Source: Rachycentron canadum (lineage: Eukaryota; Chordata; Actinopteri; Carangiformes; Rachycentridae). From it: DNA of 64,000 nucleotides. Made by a program: the position numbers and the translations under genes. Under the pieces are notes generated by a model. That model was given only the letters and a program-made list of their open reading frames with translations, ran no database searches and had not been told where the DNA came from. Where the stretch lies: assembly GCA_038496675.1 (NCBI GenBank), contig CM076661.1:8531962-8595961 (forward strand). The letters are read 5' to 3'. Within the stretch, counting starts at the first letter, position 1. Each line of letters begins with the position of its first letter. This document shows, piece after piece, positions 13,502 through 25,489 of the stretch.

Positions 13502-13522
13502 ACACACACACACACACACACA
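13502..13522. repeat. (CA)n microsatellite
   Basis: About 10 CA units. Confidence 0.95.
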
Positions 13523-13764
13523 TTGCTACCCACTACCGCCACCCTGCCCACACTCTATTTCAGTCTGGACTTTACCGTTCCAGGGACCGCAGGCCCCACC
13601 ACATAGAGAGGACTGTGTTGGGCTGTCTAACCCGAGTCAGACCAGGCTATTTGCTGGGGTGGGGCGGGGCAGCGGTGGTGAGGAGGTTGGGTGAAGGTGG
13701 TGGTGGTGGGTGGCGGGGTGTAGTGCTATCTCGCAGCTGTTTTGCTAAGGACGGCGAGGTCTCT

Positions 13765-13890
13765 CAGCATAAATTTCACTGATATCACCTCCATCAGAGG
13801 GCCATAAAGCTGATTTATTATAAATACAGCTCGCATGTGTTTACTGCGCGCATTCTTGGGTCTGCAACATCTTTCAAAGTGAGCACTTGC
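13765..13890. promoter_or_regulatory. Candidate regulatory block with caudal/HOX-like words
   Basis: CATAAAGCTGATTTATTATA is followed by AAATACAGCTCGCATG, giving several TTTAT/ATAAA cores in balanced sequence. Confidence 0.35.
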
Positions 13891-15141
13891 AGGTGCTCTG
13901 GCTCAGTCTCAGTGGGGCAGACTGCAGGAAATCAAGGAAAAAAGAGGAGAGGAAAAAAACAACGGCAGGGAGACACAGAGAGAAGGAAGGGGGAGCAGGG
14001 GGTTGGGTAGACAGGGAAAGAAGCGAGAGAAGGATAACAGATGAAGATGGCCAACTATAGGAAAACATGGCAGTCATTATAGTGGTGATGTAACTGTGCC
14101 TTGGGTGATAAGGATGATATGCGAAGGTATTGAATTTCTTTCCATCATCCCACTTTCAGCTCCCAAACAGTACATCTACATCCTTACATCAGCAGAAATA
14201 CTCACATTTAACACTGTGAGCCAATAATGGCTAGAGACACACGACAAGCCACAGTAGCAGGATATAATTGTGAATGAAATTGTAGAAACAAGTGTAAAAA
14301 ATTACAAATGAAGGAAAATCATGGATAAGATTTATTTAAATCTGGACCATTTGCTCATGCTCGATTACTTACACTAGTGGTCAGTAGTTTCTGACAGTAT
14401 CCCTTGGTTCTCTTCAGCAGATTGCAGATACTCTGTAAATTATGGCCAAAACTACCAAAATAGGATCCCACTTGTAATAAACATCCTTTTCCTCATCCTT
14501 TAAATACAGTTAAATTAAGTCATTACTGCCCAAAGACATTCTACTTTACAAAAGTAAAATTGACATATTTTCATAAATTGATATGAAATGAATATTTTTA
14601 TTGCGGTGAAAACTACAATGGCAACTAAATAACAGAGAAAAATAGATGTTCCACACTTTTACCCACATTTCCTCTCCTTCTGTTCTCTTAGGAGCAGCTG
14701 GATAGATCTCTCCGGTTTCTGGATATTAATCTGTTTTTGTAAACCAGAATTTGCTGTCAGAGGGCATGGGAAAAACATGTTTCAGTGATGACATCAAGGG
14801 GTATTTAATCCTATTTATGAAATAAGGACTTGGCACTGGTGATGTGGCGTTGAGTAAATTAACAGTTCTCATCTCACGTATCTTGTTTATTTTAAACACT
14901 TTAATCCACTCGCATAACAGGGGGGTTCTGTTCCTTAATCTTGCCACTTTATTGTTTGATTGCGAAACAGTGTGACAAAAAGATAACATCTAAAGGAAAC
15001 AAAATGGAGTCCAGATGGACTGAGAAGGGAGTATTCCTTCACCGCAGCTCGGTGGATTCACTTTCCCTTGATCTCACCTCTGTTTCCGACAGTGACATGG
15101 CAGAAAGGACGAGTCAGGAGGGAGGAAGGGGAAAAAAAAGA

Positions 15142-15161
15142 GGGGGTGGGGGGTGGGGGGG
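15142..15161 (+). repeat. G-rich tract with G-quadruplex potential
   Basis: Runs of 5, 6 and 7 G separated by single T, enough to supply four G-triplets with short loops. Confidence 0.7.
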
Positions 15162-15298
15162 AATCTTGGCTCTGCTTTTGGAACCTGTAAGTAGATCAGC
15201 AATAATTTTAAAAAAGGACACAGGGAGAGAGAGAAAGCAAGAGACAGAGAGAATGAGGGGAGAAATGTGAGTCATTCCAGAAATGCGAGGGAGCTGCT

Positions 15299-15446
15299 TG
15301 CTTTGTGGATACAAGAGATTGACTAAACCTAACACCGGGAACTCTGAACACACACCACTGAACTGCATCATTGTGTCTGTCTGACCCCACACACACACAG
15401 ACACACATATAAATTTTCTTTTTTAGAAATCATATCTGATGCAAAG
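15299..15446 (+). repeat. Copy A of a duplicated non-coding segment
   Basis: It shares GTGGATA, GAGATTGACTAAAC, GGGAACTCTGAACACA and ATCATATCTGATGCAAA with copy B at 17991-18150, in the same order and orientation, with a CA-rich middle. Identity is high at the ends and low in the middle. It is either an old local duplication or two insertions of one element. Confidence 0.65.
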
Positions 15447-15867
15447 ATTACGCTGGAAGAGAAAGAGACGTAAGAGATTTTGGAAGCAATAAACACTTGA
15501 GAGCTGAGGTTACTTTGAGGATCTGCAGATATCGAACACAAAAAAAAAAAAAAAAGTGGACACAGAAGGAGCTCCAGATTTTAGTTTGGCATGTGAAGAC
15601 GCAGGGAAAAATGATGAAGAAATATTTCACTTTGATGGAAGCCTTTTAACAAACCTGTCAGCGATGAATGTGTTCATTTCAGGCTCAAACCATCCACGCC
15701 AGCTCTTCACTTCTAATCAATCTCACCCTCTGCTTCTTATTTGTTAAACACTTCACAGTAAAAGCAGGGGAAGCAGCTTTAGTAAACAGTAACATTAAGC
15801 TACCATTGTTTTAGAAGCACCTGCTATGCCATGGAGCGCGGTTAGGCTTGGTATTTATTTGTGAAGG

Positions 15868-15891
15868 CACACACGCACACACACACACACA
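15868..15891. repeat. (CA)n microsatellite
   Basis: About 12 CA units with one CG interruption. Confidence 0.93.
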
Positions 15892-16407
15892 GTGACATGT
15901 AAACAAATACCCACAATGGTCCTACCACTGGTCCACAATCTGGCTTGTGTTTGCTTTCCGGCATTTTTCACAGGGTGGAAATATTTAGCCCTGATGAAAC
16001 ATGCATTTATCTAGCTTTTTTTTCTCCCCAACCACAACCTCTAAAATCAAATAAACGAGGGAGCTCTATTCTTTTTTTCCCTCCATAAAACCCCATCAAG
16101 AGGAATGCTGGTAATCCATGTCTACTCCTCCATCATGCCTTGTTCCTCTCATTACCAACCATGTTGTTCCTATTACGCCTCAACATCCTCTGCTCTTATC
16201 AAGATAAATGCACTGAGATATCATTTCATGTTCCCCGTTCTTGCTTATTGCCTGCCCAAACACAGAGCACAGGTTCACTGCACTGAACCAATTTGCTGCA
16301 TGGTTGTGGTGTGGGAGTTTCTGTTTTCTTCCATCCTTCCTTTCTCTTTTTCTTTCTCTGTGAAATCTTTTCCACTGACTTTCCCGGCTGCTGCAGGCAT
16401 CTTTTTT

Positions 16408-16427
16408 TCTTCTTCTTCTTCTTCTTT
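16408..16427. repeat. (TTC)n microsatellite
   Basis: About six TTC units preceded by a T run. Confidence 0.93.
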
Positions 16428-17725
16428 AACATAAGGAGCTGTTTACTTGGCTCTGGTTAAAGATGTAACACAATCCTTGAAGAGCTGAGTTAGTTAAAAT
16501 GATGCAGAGAACGAATGACAACAAGATGTACGTGACAGATATCATAACACAGAGGACAGGCAGTGCACACAAAGGGGATTACAATAAGATCTGGCAGGTT
16601 CCACATCAGAGGAAGTGTATAGGGAATTTCAGAAACCGTAGTTTGGAATTCTGTGTTGTTTGGCTTTGATACTGTACACTAATTGAACATGTTGATTTTT
16701 CAGCAACAGAAAACCCATGAAGGATCCATCTGGGACAATTCAGCACCTCACAGTTTGCCTTCAGTGCCAATGTTCAGTGCCAAGGCGGAGTCCACGGAGT
16801 AGTGTCCTTTATGAAGCAAGGTGGACAGCAGATGTGGAGGTGTGGTGGTTAGGTATAATACATGTCAGATTTTTGACCAGTCAAATCACAGACCTGATGT
16901 TAGCATCTGCCTTTTTATTAACTGTTACCTGAAGGGAGTACTCTAAGGATATAGCATTGAACTCTTTTAACATTATTGGACTCAAACTTCATCAGACCTT
17001 GTGCACCTTCCTTTGGAGCCACAGAGGGCTTTACACAACCTCTTTCACATATGCAGCAGTATCCCCCAAAACCTGAAAGCTGAATTTGATGTGTAACATC
17101 AGTGGAGTTTCTTCTTAATCATTCCATAGTTGCCAAGAACAGGTATTGTTGAAAGGAAGGATTTTGAATATGTTGGCACTGAATGTAATCCGGGGTTTGG
17201 CAGAATTGTCCAGTATTGACATTTTTCTCTGGCTATAAGTCTGGAAGGAAAGTCTCCATTACAGAGAACTGATTCCAGCTTACCCTCTGTTCCACCAGCT
17301 CCAGAAAATTATACTGACAGATGAAAAAAAGGCCTCAATAAGAGATCACCTCTTAGTAGGGGCTCTGTCAAAAAGACAAACTAATCATATGGTTTACTAT
17401 TCAAGTTATACAATTATTAACTATTCACCAGCACAAATAAAAAAAGGTTTATTTGCTAACATGTAGGAAACATCTTTCTCTACAGCTATTTCCAAGACCA
17501 CAGAGCACTTTTTGATGTCAGTCAACTGTTTCCTCCTTATCTGTGTTACTCCCCTTCAGTCCTTTCAATGTAACTTGCTGCTTTTTAGCTATTAACATTG
17601 CTAATTTTATACGATGATGTAAAACCCCAGACTACATTCAACAACAATGTCATTTAGCTTTGACCATGCCAATATGACTTCAAAATGACTTCTTGAGTAT
17701 CTGTGCATGACAACTATAGGGTACG

Positions 17726-17808
17726 CTTAAGGTATGGTTAAGTTTAGGCAACTGAAAGACTTGGTTCTGGTGAAGAAAAGATCGTGGTTATGGTTTAAAA
17801 GGAAAAAA
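17726..17808 (+). mobile_element. Possible fragment of another fish interspersed repeat
   Basis: TTAAGTTTAGGCAACTGAAA then GACTTGGTTCTGG and AAAGATCGTGGTTATGGTTT resemble a motif series I remember from teleost repeats. Class and boundaries are uncertain. Confidence 0.4.
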
Positions 17809-17990
17809 ATACACTAATTGCAGGTCTGTTGCACATGCCCATTGGCCACACCCTTGCTTTCTGCCTAGCTTCATAAAGGGGACACAATGTCCCGCACTGT
17901 CACCAATGAGACACGAATTATAATGTGGAGATTCATTCAATATGAACACAATTTCTGGGAATACTGGGCGGTAATGCAATGACTGGCTGT

Positions 17991-18150
17991 TTGTTCTGTG
18001 GATATAACAGGAGATTGACTAAACTCCAGGAACTATGAACACATCACTGATGATCATTACCTGCCTCACTCACTCTGTCACATACACACACATACATTTA
18101 GGGAAACCCAGGCACTCATATTTCCCCTTTTAAACCATATCTGATGCAAA
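17991..18150 (+). repeat. Copy B of a duplicated non-coding segment
   Basis: It matches copy A at 15299-15446 through GTGGATA, GGAGATTGACTAAAC, CAGGAACTATGAACACA and ACCATATCTGATGCAAA. It lies about 2.7 kb downstream in direct orientation. Confidence 0.65.
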
Positions 18151-18339
18151 TTAAAAGAAAGTCAATAGTACAGTGACTCAGTGTGGTGATGGTGATGGTG
18201 TGGGGACTGTGGGAAATACATGCAGGGAGAAGACGAGAGAGAGGTAGAGGCTGAAAGAGAGTGAGAGAGCAAGGACAAGAACGAGTACAATTAGTCAGTG
18301 TGTGAACAAGCTCTTGTTTATTGACTTTCAGGGGGAAAT

Positions 18340-18550
18340 TTTATTAACCTGCCCAGCCTTGAATGGAAGACACCTGCTGTTGGCACTTAGGCTGTCATTA
18401 CTGCTGTAGAGAGCCGCAGGGAGGGCCCTCGCCATGCCTAGTGCTGCCTGCTGTTCCATTGTCCAGCACCCCATCATCCAGCAATTGAGTGCTACAACGT
18501 TTACAATGAGATTGCCCTTTGTTGGGTATCGTCGCTAAGCTGACAGACCT
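18340..18550. promoter_or_regulatory. Candidate conserved non-coding element
   Basis: A repeat-free block with ACACCTGCTG (E-box), TGTCATTACTGC, CCATTGTCCAGC (SOX type), CAATTGAGTG and CCCTTTGTTGG. Confidence 0.35.
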
Positions 18551-19329
18551 TTTTCCCCTCACTTGTCAGCAATCAAATTATGGTGGACAATCCCACCAAC
18601 TCCGGTTTTGTTCCTTTTGTCTGTCAGTAAAAATAGGCTCTGCCTGTGATTGACTTTTTTGTTGAGGTTGCCATTGGTGAAGTGGTTGATTGCGAAAGAA
18701 TTGAACTGACTACAATGCCAACAAAAAAACAACCAGTTTGGATGAATAAAGAGCCCAAATGGGAGACACTGAGTCTTTGTGGCCCATAAGTGAGCGAGTG
18801 TGGATGCCATAGATAAGACTGGGTGTTCTGATTTCACACACTTCCCTGTCAGGGAGGAATTCGAACTCACTAAATTTCATTTACTGTTCCTGTAATGAGC
18901 TAATTTATTACTAACACAATACAACTTATTTTAGATTTTATTTTCCTATTGGCTACGTTAACTAAAGTAATCACTAAAATCTGGGAACACCTTGATTTTG
19001 CTAACAAAGCCAGGTAAAAAATCACAAGCAGTCCTGGGATCTAAGAGATTGTAAACAAATCAGTTTTTCTACAGCTACAACAAGGATGAATCCAAAAGGC
19101 AGCGTATAATATTATTATCAACAAGAAGAGAGCAATTTACCTTTAGCATCTGTTTGACAGATACAATAAAGCAGAGTTGCTGATCAATTAAAAAAAGTCC
19201 GAAATCCATCTTAATGCTGAATCTTGAAATCTGTGGTGATGGTGATATATTTAATAAAGCTAAACATCAATATAAAATGTCTCTGTCTCTCTGTCTGTAC
19301 GTACATGATGAATGAGTTTGATTCCGATC

Positions 19330-19560
19330 AAAGAAAGGGCAACTAGCTGTCACTGAGGAGATGAGAGGACAGATGGGTCCTCCTACTGAGTGATACTTCC
19401 CCTAAAGTGCATAGTGTCAATGGCTGACTTTCAGCAGAGCAGATAAAACCCAGCTATCCTGGCTTTTATCGTCCTGCCCGGGCTCAGGGAGCGCTGATAC
19501 CAACCATTACAAGGACAGCAGTGAGGCGAGCCTGGATGCGTGGGCTTCGGCATGTCTGCA
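19330..19560. promoter_or_regulatory. Candidate conserved non-coding element
   Basis: A repeat-free block including GCAGATAAAACCCAGC and GGCTTTTATCGTCC, GATA/caudal-type words in opposite orientation about 20 bp apart. Confidence 0.3.
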
Positions 19561-19587
19561 GCTAAAAGGAGTATCCGTGTGTATACT

Positions 19588-19590
<3 letters not shown>

Positions 19591-19622
<32 letters not shown>
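19591..19622. repeat. (GT)n microsatellite
   Basis: Sixteen GT units. Confidence 0.97.
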
Positions 19623-19625
<3 letters not shown>

Positions 19626-20076
19626 CTCTTCTGCGCAGATGTGTGTTCACTAAAAAAAGGTAAGGCAGGGAGAATTATGGCGATAAAACCGGAGTGTGCT
19701 TTGCCGTCTAAAGTCTCTTTATGCAAGTGTGTATTTATTTATTTGTTCTCATTCAGGAAATTAGGTAACTGGAAACCAAGAGCAGTTTACAACCAAACAT
19801 CTACAAATATACAAGCTGTGCACATCCAACTCTTAACCTTACTGGGGCCAACATGTACTCTGTGGACCCCTCAGGCAAACATTATGTTGATGATCACAGC
19901 TTAACAAAAATAATGTTGCGAAGTCAGCTATTGGCTTGTCCTTCCGTCCTCCCAGTGCCCGGCAACAAACTATTAATTTGTTTATACACTGTTGGTAAGG
20001 ATTTGATAGCAGACACTGAATTTCCTGCTTTTGCTTCTTTGTGTGCAAAATTTTGCTCTCATTCCTGTCAAACTGG

Positions 20077-20109
20077 CCCACAGCTCTCAGCACATATGAG
20101 AGCTGTGGG
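20077..20109. repeat. Perfect 13-bp hairpin
   Basis: CCCACAGCTCTCA and TGAGAGCTGTGGG are exact reverse complements around the loop GCACATA. Confidence 0.92.
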
Positions 20110-20364
20110 TGATTAGCTGTAGCAAAGTCCCAAGGATTACCAGTCAACTAACAGTTACAGGTCAGCCCTGCCTGCTTCAGAAATACCACACAGTAAACAA
20201 GTCAAAGCCTGACATAAGCACATGTTTTGGTCCAACTTTGCTGCAAACCTGCATTCTACAGTACTCTTCCAACAAGCCGCTATACGATTTTATTTAAATA
20301 AAATACATATGGTGTAAATGAGGTGTTAGCGTACTTGTGTGTGTGCGTGTGTGTGGAGTGTTAA

Positions 20365-20540
20365 TTAGGTGTGGAATGATGACCTTTGCTTGGCCTAAAG
20401 GGACCTTTTTGCATAGCAGCCATGGAGAGATTAATAGCTATTGCTAGGCAACATGAATGAGTGGTCTGCAAATTCTGTCTCATGTCATTAAAAATACTTC
20501 ATTTGGCCATGCCAACAACAAAACTGCATGCGGCGTTTTG
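20365..20540. promoter_or_regulatory. Candidate conserved non-coding element with an RFX X-box-like site
   Basis: A repeat-free block with TTAATTAG, GATTAATAG and TGTCATTAAAA. ATTGCTAGGCAAC at 20440-20452 is the reverse of a GTTGCC-TA-GCAAT X-box. Element status is inferred from composition alone, without alignment. Confidence 0.4.
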
Positions 20541-21534
20541 ATGTGGACTGTAAAGCTACAATTTAAACCATTTAAATCATCCACAAGAATTTTGTAAATG
20601 CCCAAAATAACTCACATGTAAGGCTCAAACAAGTGATAGTCTGTGTATTTCTTGCTTGTGTCTTCTTTTGACCAATTTGCTGACAAAAAGTAGCTACATG
20701 TCACACAATACAAAGATAAAAGAGGCTATTTGTGCAAACGAGGAATGAACAGTATTCTTAAAACTTTTGTTCATTGTTCTCTCTCTTAGCCTCACACTAA
20801 CTATAACGTATATCTCCCAAGCAGAGACCATGTTGGACTGATGTCTGTATAAATATAAATGTATTGTCGTCTTCTAAAGGCATTCATTTTGCAACTCCCA
20901 AAACCTCCCTTCTACCCTCCGTCTGCTGCTTGTTGGCCAGACTCTGCTAACCAGGCTGCTCAAGAGAATAGAGCAGAGAAGCTAGTGTGGTGCATAGACC
21001 TGTATAAATAGATATTATAGCATAGAGGCTCTGCCACTCTCTCTCCCTCCTTCTCTAGCTGTGTCTTCCTTTTCTGTCTTGAATCGTTCTATCTGCTCCC
21101 TTATGTGTTCGAGCGCAGCTAAAGCCACTTTTGTGGTGCTTTTCAAGAGGAACCCCTTTGAGAGGCAGCTCCTCAGGGACTGGGGACAGGCAGTCGGCCA
21201 GCTTCCAGAGTAAACATATAATCATCCCTCGGACGGCTATAATTATATCTGGGACGTGAAGGAACAGAAGCAAGCGAGAGCCGGGCAGATACACAGTAGC
21301 AGAGGTAAAGCAGAGAGCCGTGCACTTAATATTTGTTTGTCTGCTGTGAAATAAAGCTCAGGTTGTGTTCGGGCAAACAGTGAGAAGAGGAGCCGATGGA
21401 AATGCCAGTCAGCTTGCTGCCTGTTGTGGCGAGTTTGTGCCCAGTTTCGTTCTGGGCAGTGGCAGTTTTGTGCAAGCTTGCGTACACCGATACAGACGTT
21501 TAATGTGAAGACATGACTGCACCCATGCACATAT

Positions 21535-21569
21535 GCACACACACACGCACACACACAGGCACACACACC
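21535..21569. repeat. Interrupted (CA)n repeat
   Basis: CA units broken by CG and GG. Confidence 0.9.
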
Positions 21570-21614
21570 TTGCATGCACATTTCCACCCACATACAGTTG
21601 AACCACACAAGAAA

Positions 21615-21860
21615 CAGTGGGTGGTTTCAGGGCCAGTATGGGGAGCTCCCCTAAGGCCTGTTCTTTAATTCAACATCTCTCAACAGAGCAACTTTAATGC
21701 GGTTAACTAACTAGCAGGCATTGTGGTCAACTACCATTCCAGCAGGCCAAGCTGAAGAGAAATTGATTACAGCGCCTGGCTGGAAAATCTAATGACTTCC
21801 AGGATGTTTTTTCTGTAATTAAAAATGAATTTGTCGCTGCAGCAGAAATGAACCCGGAGT
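21615..21860. promoter_or_regulatory. Candidate conserved non-coding element
   Basis: It contains GCGGTTAACTAACTAGC, GAAATTGATTACAGC, TCTAATGACTTCC and TGTAATTAAAAATGAATT in a repeat-free 250 bp. Confidence 0.4.
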
Positions 21861-23889
21861 AGGGTGAGTACCTGTTTTTCTTTGTATCACCTGACTCAGT
21901 GTGAAATCAGCACAGTCTTCATTTTCTGTGTGAAAGTTCCCCTCTAATTTTCATTGTCTGTGGTGCCCCGAGGCAGGTTAGATGGGGGTGGGGAAGGGTG
22001 ACATCACATCATTTAGACAAATGCCATATGAAAGGAGAAAAAAACAAAAGAAACAACTAAAGCTATTTTCTATAAAACTGTGGAAACACTGTAAAATTAT
22101 AGAAAGTGATTTGCTGATAATTAAGCAACCTAAACAAACCTCCCCACCCCACCGTTCTCACACATCATTACTGCCTTCCAAACATACAGACGTGCACATG
22201 TGAGTACAAACACACGCAGTGGAGGCTGAGAGAGGCTGTCTCCAGGGCCGTGGGTTCAGGCATCAGGAGCAGCAGGGACTGAGGAGGGAGGGCTGAGGGA
22301 GCAGGCTGCAGCTGGGGTCAGGAGAAGGCACGTTAATCACTGCTATCCTGTCAACAACAAAGAGTGGGCCTCACCCAAATGCTCTGCTCAGTAGCCATAA
22401 TAACACCACATAGGTATCACTGTGAGTCAGGCAGAGGTGTCACTAGAGGACAGAGGAGAAGGAAGTGAAGACATAGTGTGATGATGCAATTACAGGAGTA
22501 AAACGGGAGAGACAGCGAAGGGGGTGGGCAGAGAGTAGAACAGAAGAAAGCAATCTCAAGTGGTTCCTTTTCTCGCTGAAGTATCGCTTAATTACAAACA
22601 CAGGTTTTTTTTTGGAAAGCGATCTCACACACCCACTTAGCCCTCAATGAAAATGCTATAAATTATCATCTGGCTGGTTTCTGACATGATCTATTGCTTG
22701 TTTGCCCCACCCATCCCCATAAACACAGCCACTCTTTTCACCTGCACCAGACACACTGGAATTGAATGTCAGACACTGAACTTGGATGCACGCACCATTA
22801 CTTTTTCTGTTTTGTATATCTCCACAACCTCTTCTCCAATGATTTTTTTTAAGGTAGTCCACATCTTGAAATTGTCCTCACCTCTCTGCCCTCACACTCA
22901 TGTATGCACACTCTCCAACAAATGTGTTGTTTCAAGCTTCAGTAATTGAAACACAAACCTTTCCTGCAGTGACCGGGCTGCGACCCCTCATTGGGTCATA
23001 TTACTGAGCAATGGACATGTTTAGATTTTTCACTCCAAAAGAAAACATCATTAGGATCTGAGAGTGGATTTCACTTTTCCCTCATGTCCGCAACTCAGAG
23101 GTAATGACCCCCCCGCTCTTCCCACCTCCCTGCAAGGACCATGGCCTTAGACCTGACCTTCAACCTGCTGGCCTTCTACAGTCCAAACACACACAGACTA
23201 CACATTTCTGCATTTGAATTTTAAAACAGCATAACCATTTAGACAAGTGCAAAGTGTCTCCAAGCAGTGGTGACCCCCCACCCCCCTTCACTCTTCCATC
23301 TGGACTGTCTCTGCTCCAGCAGTTGTCTGATCTGACACTCAGCCTGATAATAGGGTCGGGCCCAAGTGAAACCAGAAACAATTTGTTTTGGTCTGAGCTA
23401 TCATTCCATTTCCCATAAGCCATGCCTCTCCCTTCTCTCCTCTCAGCCCCTCTTTGTATCTTGTGCCAAGAATTAAAAGGCATGACTTTAGACACAGTTA
23501 CAAAAAGCAGCTGCTGAGTAACTTTCCTCCTAGAAACATACTAAAGGCCATTCCAGATTTACATATCTTATTCCAAATCACAAACTGCATGCCTTTTAGA
23601 GAGCCCTAAGGCTGAAACAAGGCCCTCTTCTCGCTCAGATGGAGCAGCATGTCAGAGCCCTCCTCTGGAATGAATAAGGGAGGAAGTGGAGAGGCCACGC
23701 TCACCCTAAGGCAGGAAGTGACATACACTCAATGACGCTAGGCAGCAGTTGTTTTGAATCTCGTAAGACAAAAAGAGGGTTCTTAAGAGCAGCGATAGAG
23801 TCAAGGGGAGAGGATGAGGAAAGGAAAAAAGTAATTTGATTAAAGTCGGTGCCTACAGCAGCATTTCCAAATCTAAACATGTCCGTCCT

Positions 23890-24030
23890 AAATCTCATGA
23901 TGTAAACACAGCATGCTCTCTGACCTTTGTGGTAAACATCTGTTCAGGGATAGGCTTTCACCCTCATTCGAGCTCCGTCTGACTTTACATTGATGAATAT
24001 GCTTTTAATCACCAAAAGCAGCACATAAAA
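23890..24030. promoter_or_regulatory. Candidate regulatory block with forkhead-like words
   Basis: GATGTAAACACAGC and GTGGTAAACATCTG (forkhead-type TAAACA) sit 40 bp apart, followed by ACATTGATGAATATGC and TTTTAATCACC. Confidence 0.35.
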
Positions 24031-24143
24031 TGAATCTTCATTATCTACTTAAGCAAATAAGTAAACATTGCTGTCTTAGACCAGAGCCACAAGTAAAGCT
24101 GTACAAGCAAGCTTTATTGACACAAACAAAACAGAAGTTTTAA

Positions 24144-24166
24144 GTGTAATCCGCAAGGGATTACAC
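24144..24166. repeat. Perfect 9-bp hairpin
   Basis: GTGTAATCC and GGATTACAC flank the loop GCAAG. Each arm includes the bicoid/OTX-type word TAATCC/GGATTA. Confidence 0.85.
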
Positions 24167-24739
24167 AAAGTTTTTAAACTGTGAGACTTAAATATCAAAT
24201 CAGTTTGGGATGAAGACTGAAACTGAAACTTGGTCCAAATTTATTTCATGACTAACTCCTCATCTCTTCCAACCACATCAGCAATTATCACGCCCTCAAT
24301 CTGTCCTCAACCTTGCCACCAAACATGGCTCACATGTTTACACAGCTCTATTAGTATCATTTGAAAATGGAGACAATTGCAGTCTTGGTGCCTCAGGAGA
24401 CAGATAGACATGCCTTAAGAGAGAAGGAAGACCCTCTGAGGGGTGAGCAGCAGCCGGTGGGTCCGGGGCCTGGGCCTCGTAAAAAGAGCCGCAGCCGACT
24501 GGGCCGAAGGGGAGGAAGGAGGCAATTAAAAGACCCACAAGCGGCTTGAGCGCTTGGCACCAGCTGACTTTTATCGTGTCATGAAATAACTAGATGCAAG
24601 GGTGATAGCAAAGAGAGAAAAGTGAGAGAGAGGCAGAGAGATGGAAGAAGTTGAGCTGGAGGTAGATGAGTGGTGTGACTTTATGCTGGACTGGGGCTAG
24701 ACCTGGTTGGACCACCGCTGAGAAAAGGGGCAGGCTATC

Positions 24740-24870
24740 AAGACAGACGACTTCCTACTGGAGTCTGATTATCCCCTGGAGGCCAAGGGAGAGCCCTATA
24801 AAAGCCTCCTCATTAAGACCGGCCCATTTATAGATGGCTTAATGAGTCTAGGCCACTAAAAGAAGAGAGG
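24740..24870. promoter_or_regulatory. Candidate conserved non-coding element
   Basis: It contains TCTGATTATCCCC, CCTATAAAAGCC, CTCATTAAGACC, CCATTTATAGATGG and CTTAATGAGTC within 100 bp. TATAAAAG could act as a TATA-type core, but no transcript is indicated. Confidence 0.35.
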
Positions 24871-25296
24871 GAACGAGGGACTGATAAAGAGAGTGTCCAC
24901 TTACTACTTTGGGGTTCCTGTCTCTGCACCTCCCTGCCATCAAAGGTCTAGTCAAAAAAAATCACAACAACCATCTCTGATGGTAAAAATCACCAACGGT
25001 GATGAAAACAAATTTAAACAGAGTGCTGTCAGAGTTTAGAAGTTCAGCTTTATAAACCAAAAAATCAATCTTATTTGTCCTGAAATGTTTGTGTACTGTG
25101 TTAGCACTCTTGCCTCACAATGGGGAGATTCTGGTTTCTATTAACAGTCCCCTCTGTGTGGAGTTTGCTAATCCTGTGAAAGAAGAATAGAATTATTTCA
25201 AGGAATCACCCATTATGGGGATTGAGGACTCATGCCACAAGTGTAAATATGAGTCCACATTAATTGTATTTTACCCCAGTATATGTTGGAATGCAA

Positions 25297-25308
25297 CCCC
25301 CCCCCCCC
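25297..25308. repeat. Poly-C tract
   Basis: Twelve consecutive C. Confidence 0.95.
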
Positions 25309-25489
25309 ATGACCTTTGATATGATTAAGGAGTAAGATAAACATGCTACTTGGGCAACAATGGTCCCTGGTCACAAATGTCACAAATGTATATCCAAATC
25401 ACAGATTGCTCTCTTAGGCAACAGGTGTGTGCAGCGGGTCTTGCAATTTTGAAATCTCGTTCAAAGTCATCACTCATTAATTTTTGAAT

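Larger units (their letters stand above)
12001..21614. other. Gene-free tract with microsatellites and a duplicated segment
   Basis: No gene is seen. It contains CA/GT runs, a TTTTC/poly-T tract, a G-rich tract at 15142-15161, paired homologous segments near 15.3 and 18.0 kb, a repeat fragment at 17726-17808, perfect hairpins at 13316 and 20077, and regulatory-looking blocks near 13.8, 18.4, 19.4 and 20.4 kb. Confidence 0.6.

Noticed and set aside
21243..21608. Two overlapping Cys-Val-rich antisense frames
   Set aside because: They derive from an interrupted CA repeat; no protein similarity.
24800..24815. TATAAAAG as the core promoter of an unseen gene
   Set aside because: No open frame, CpG island or splice signals follow; kept only as part of a candidate regulatory block.
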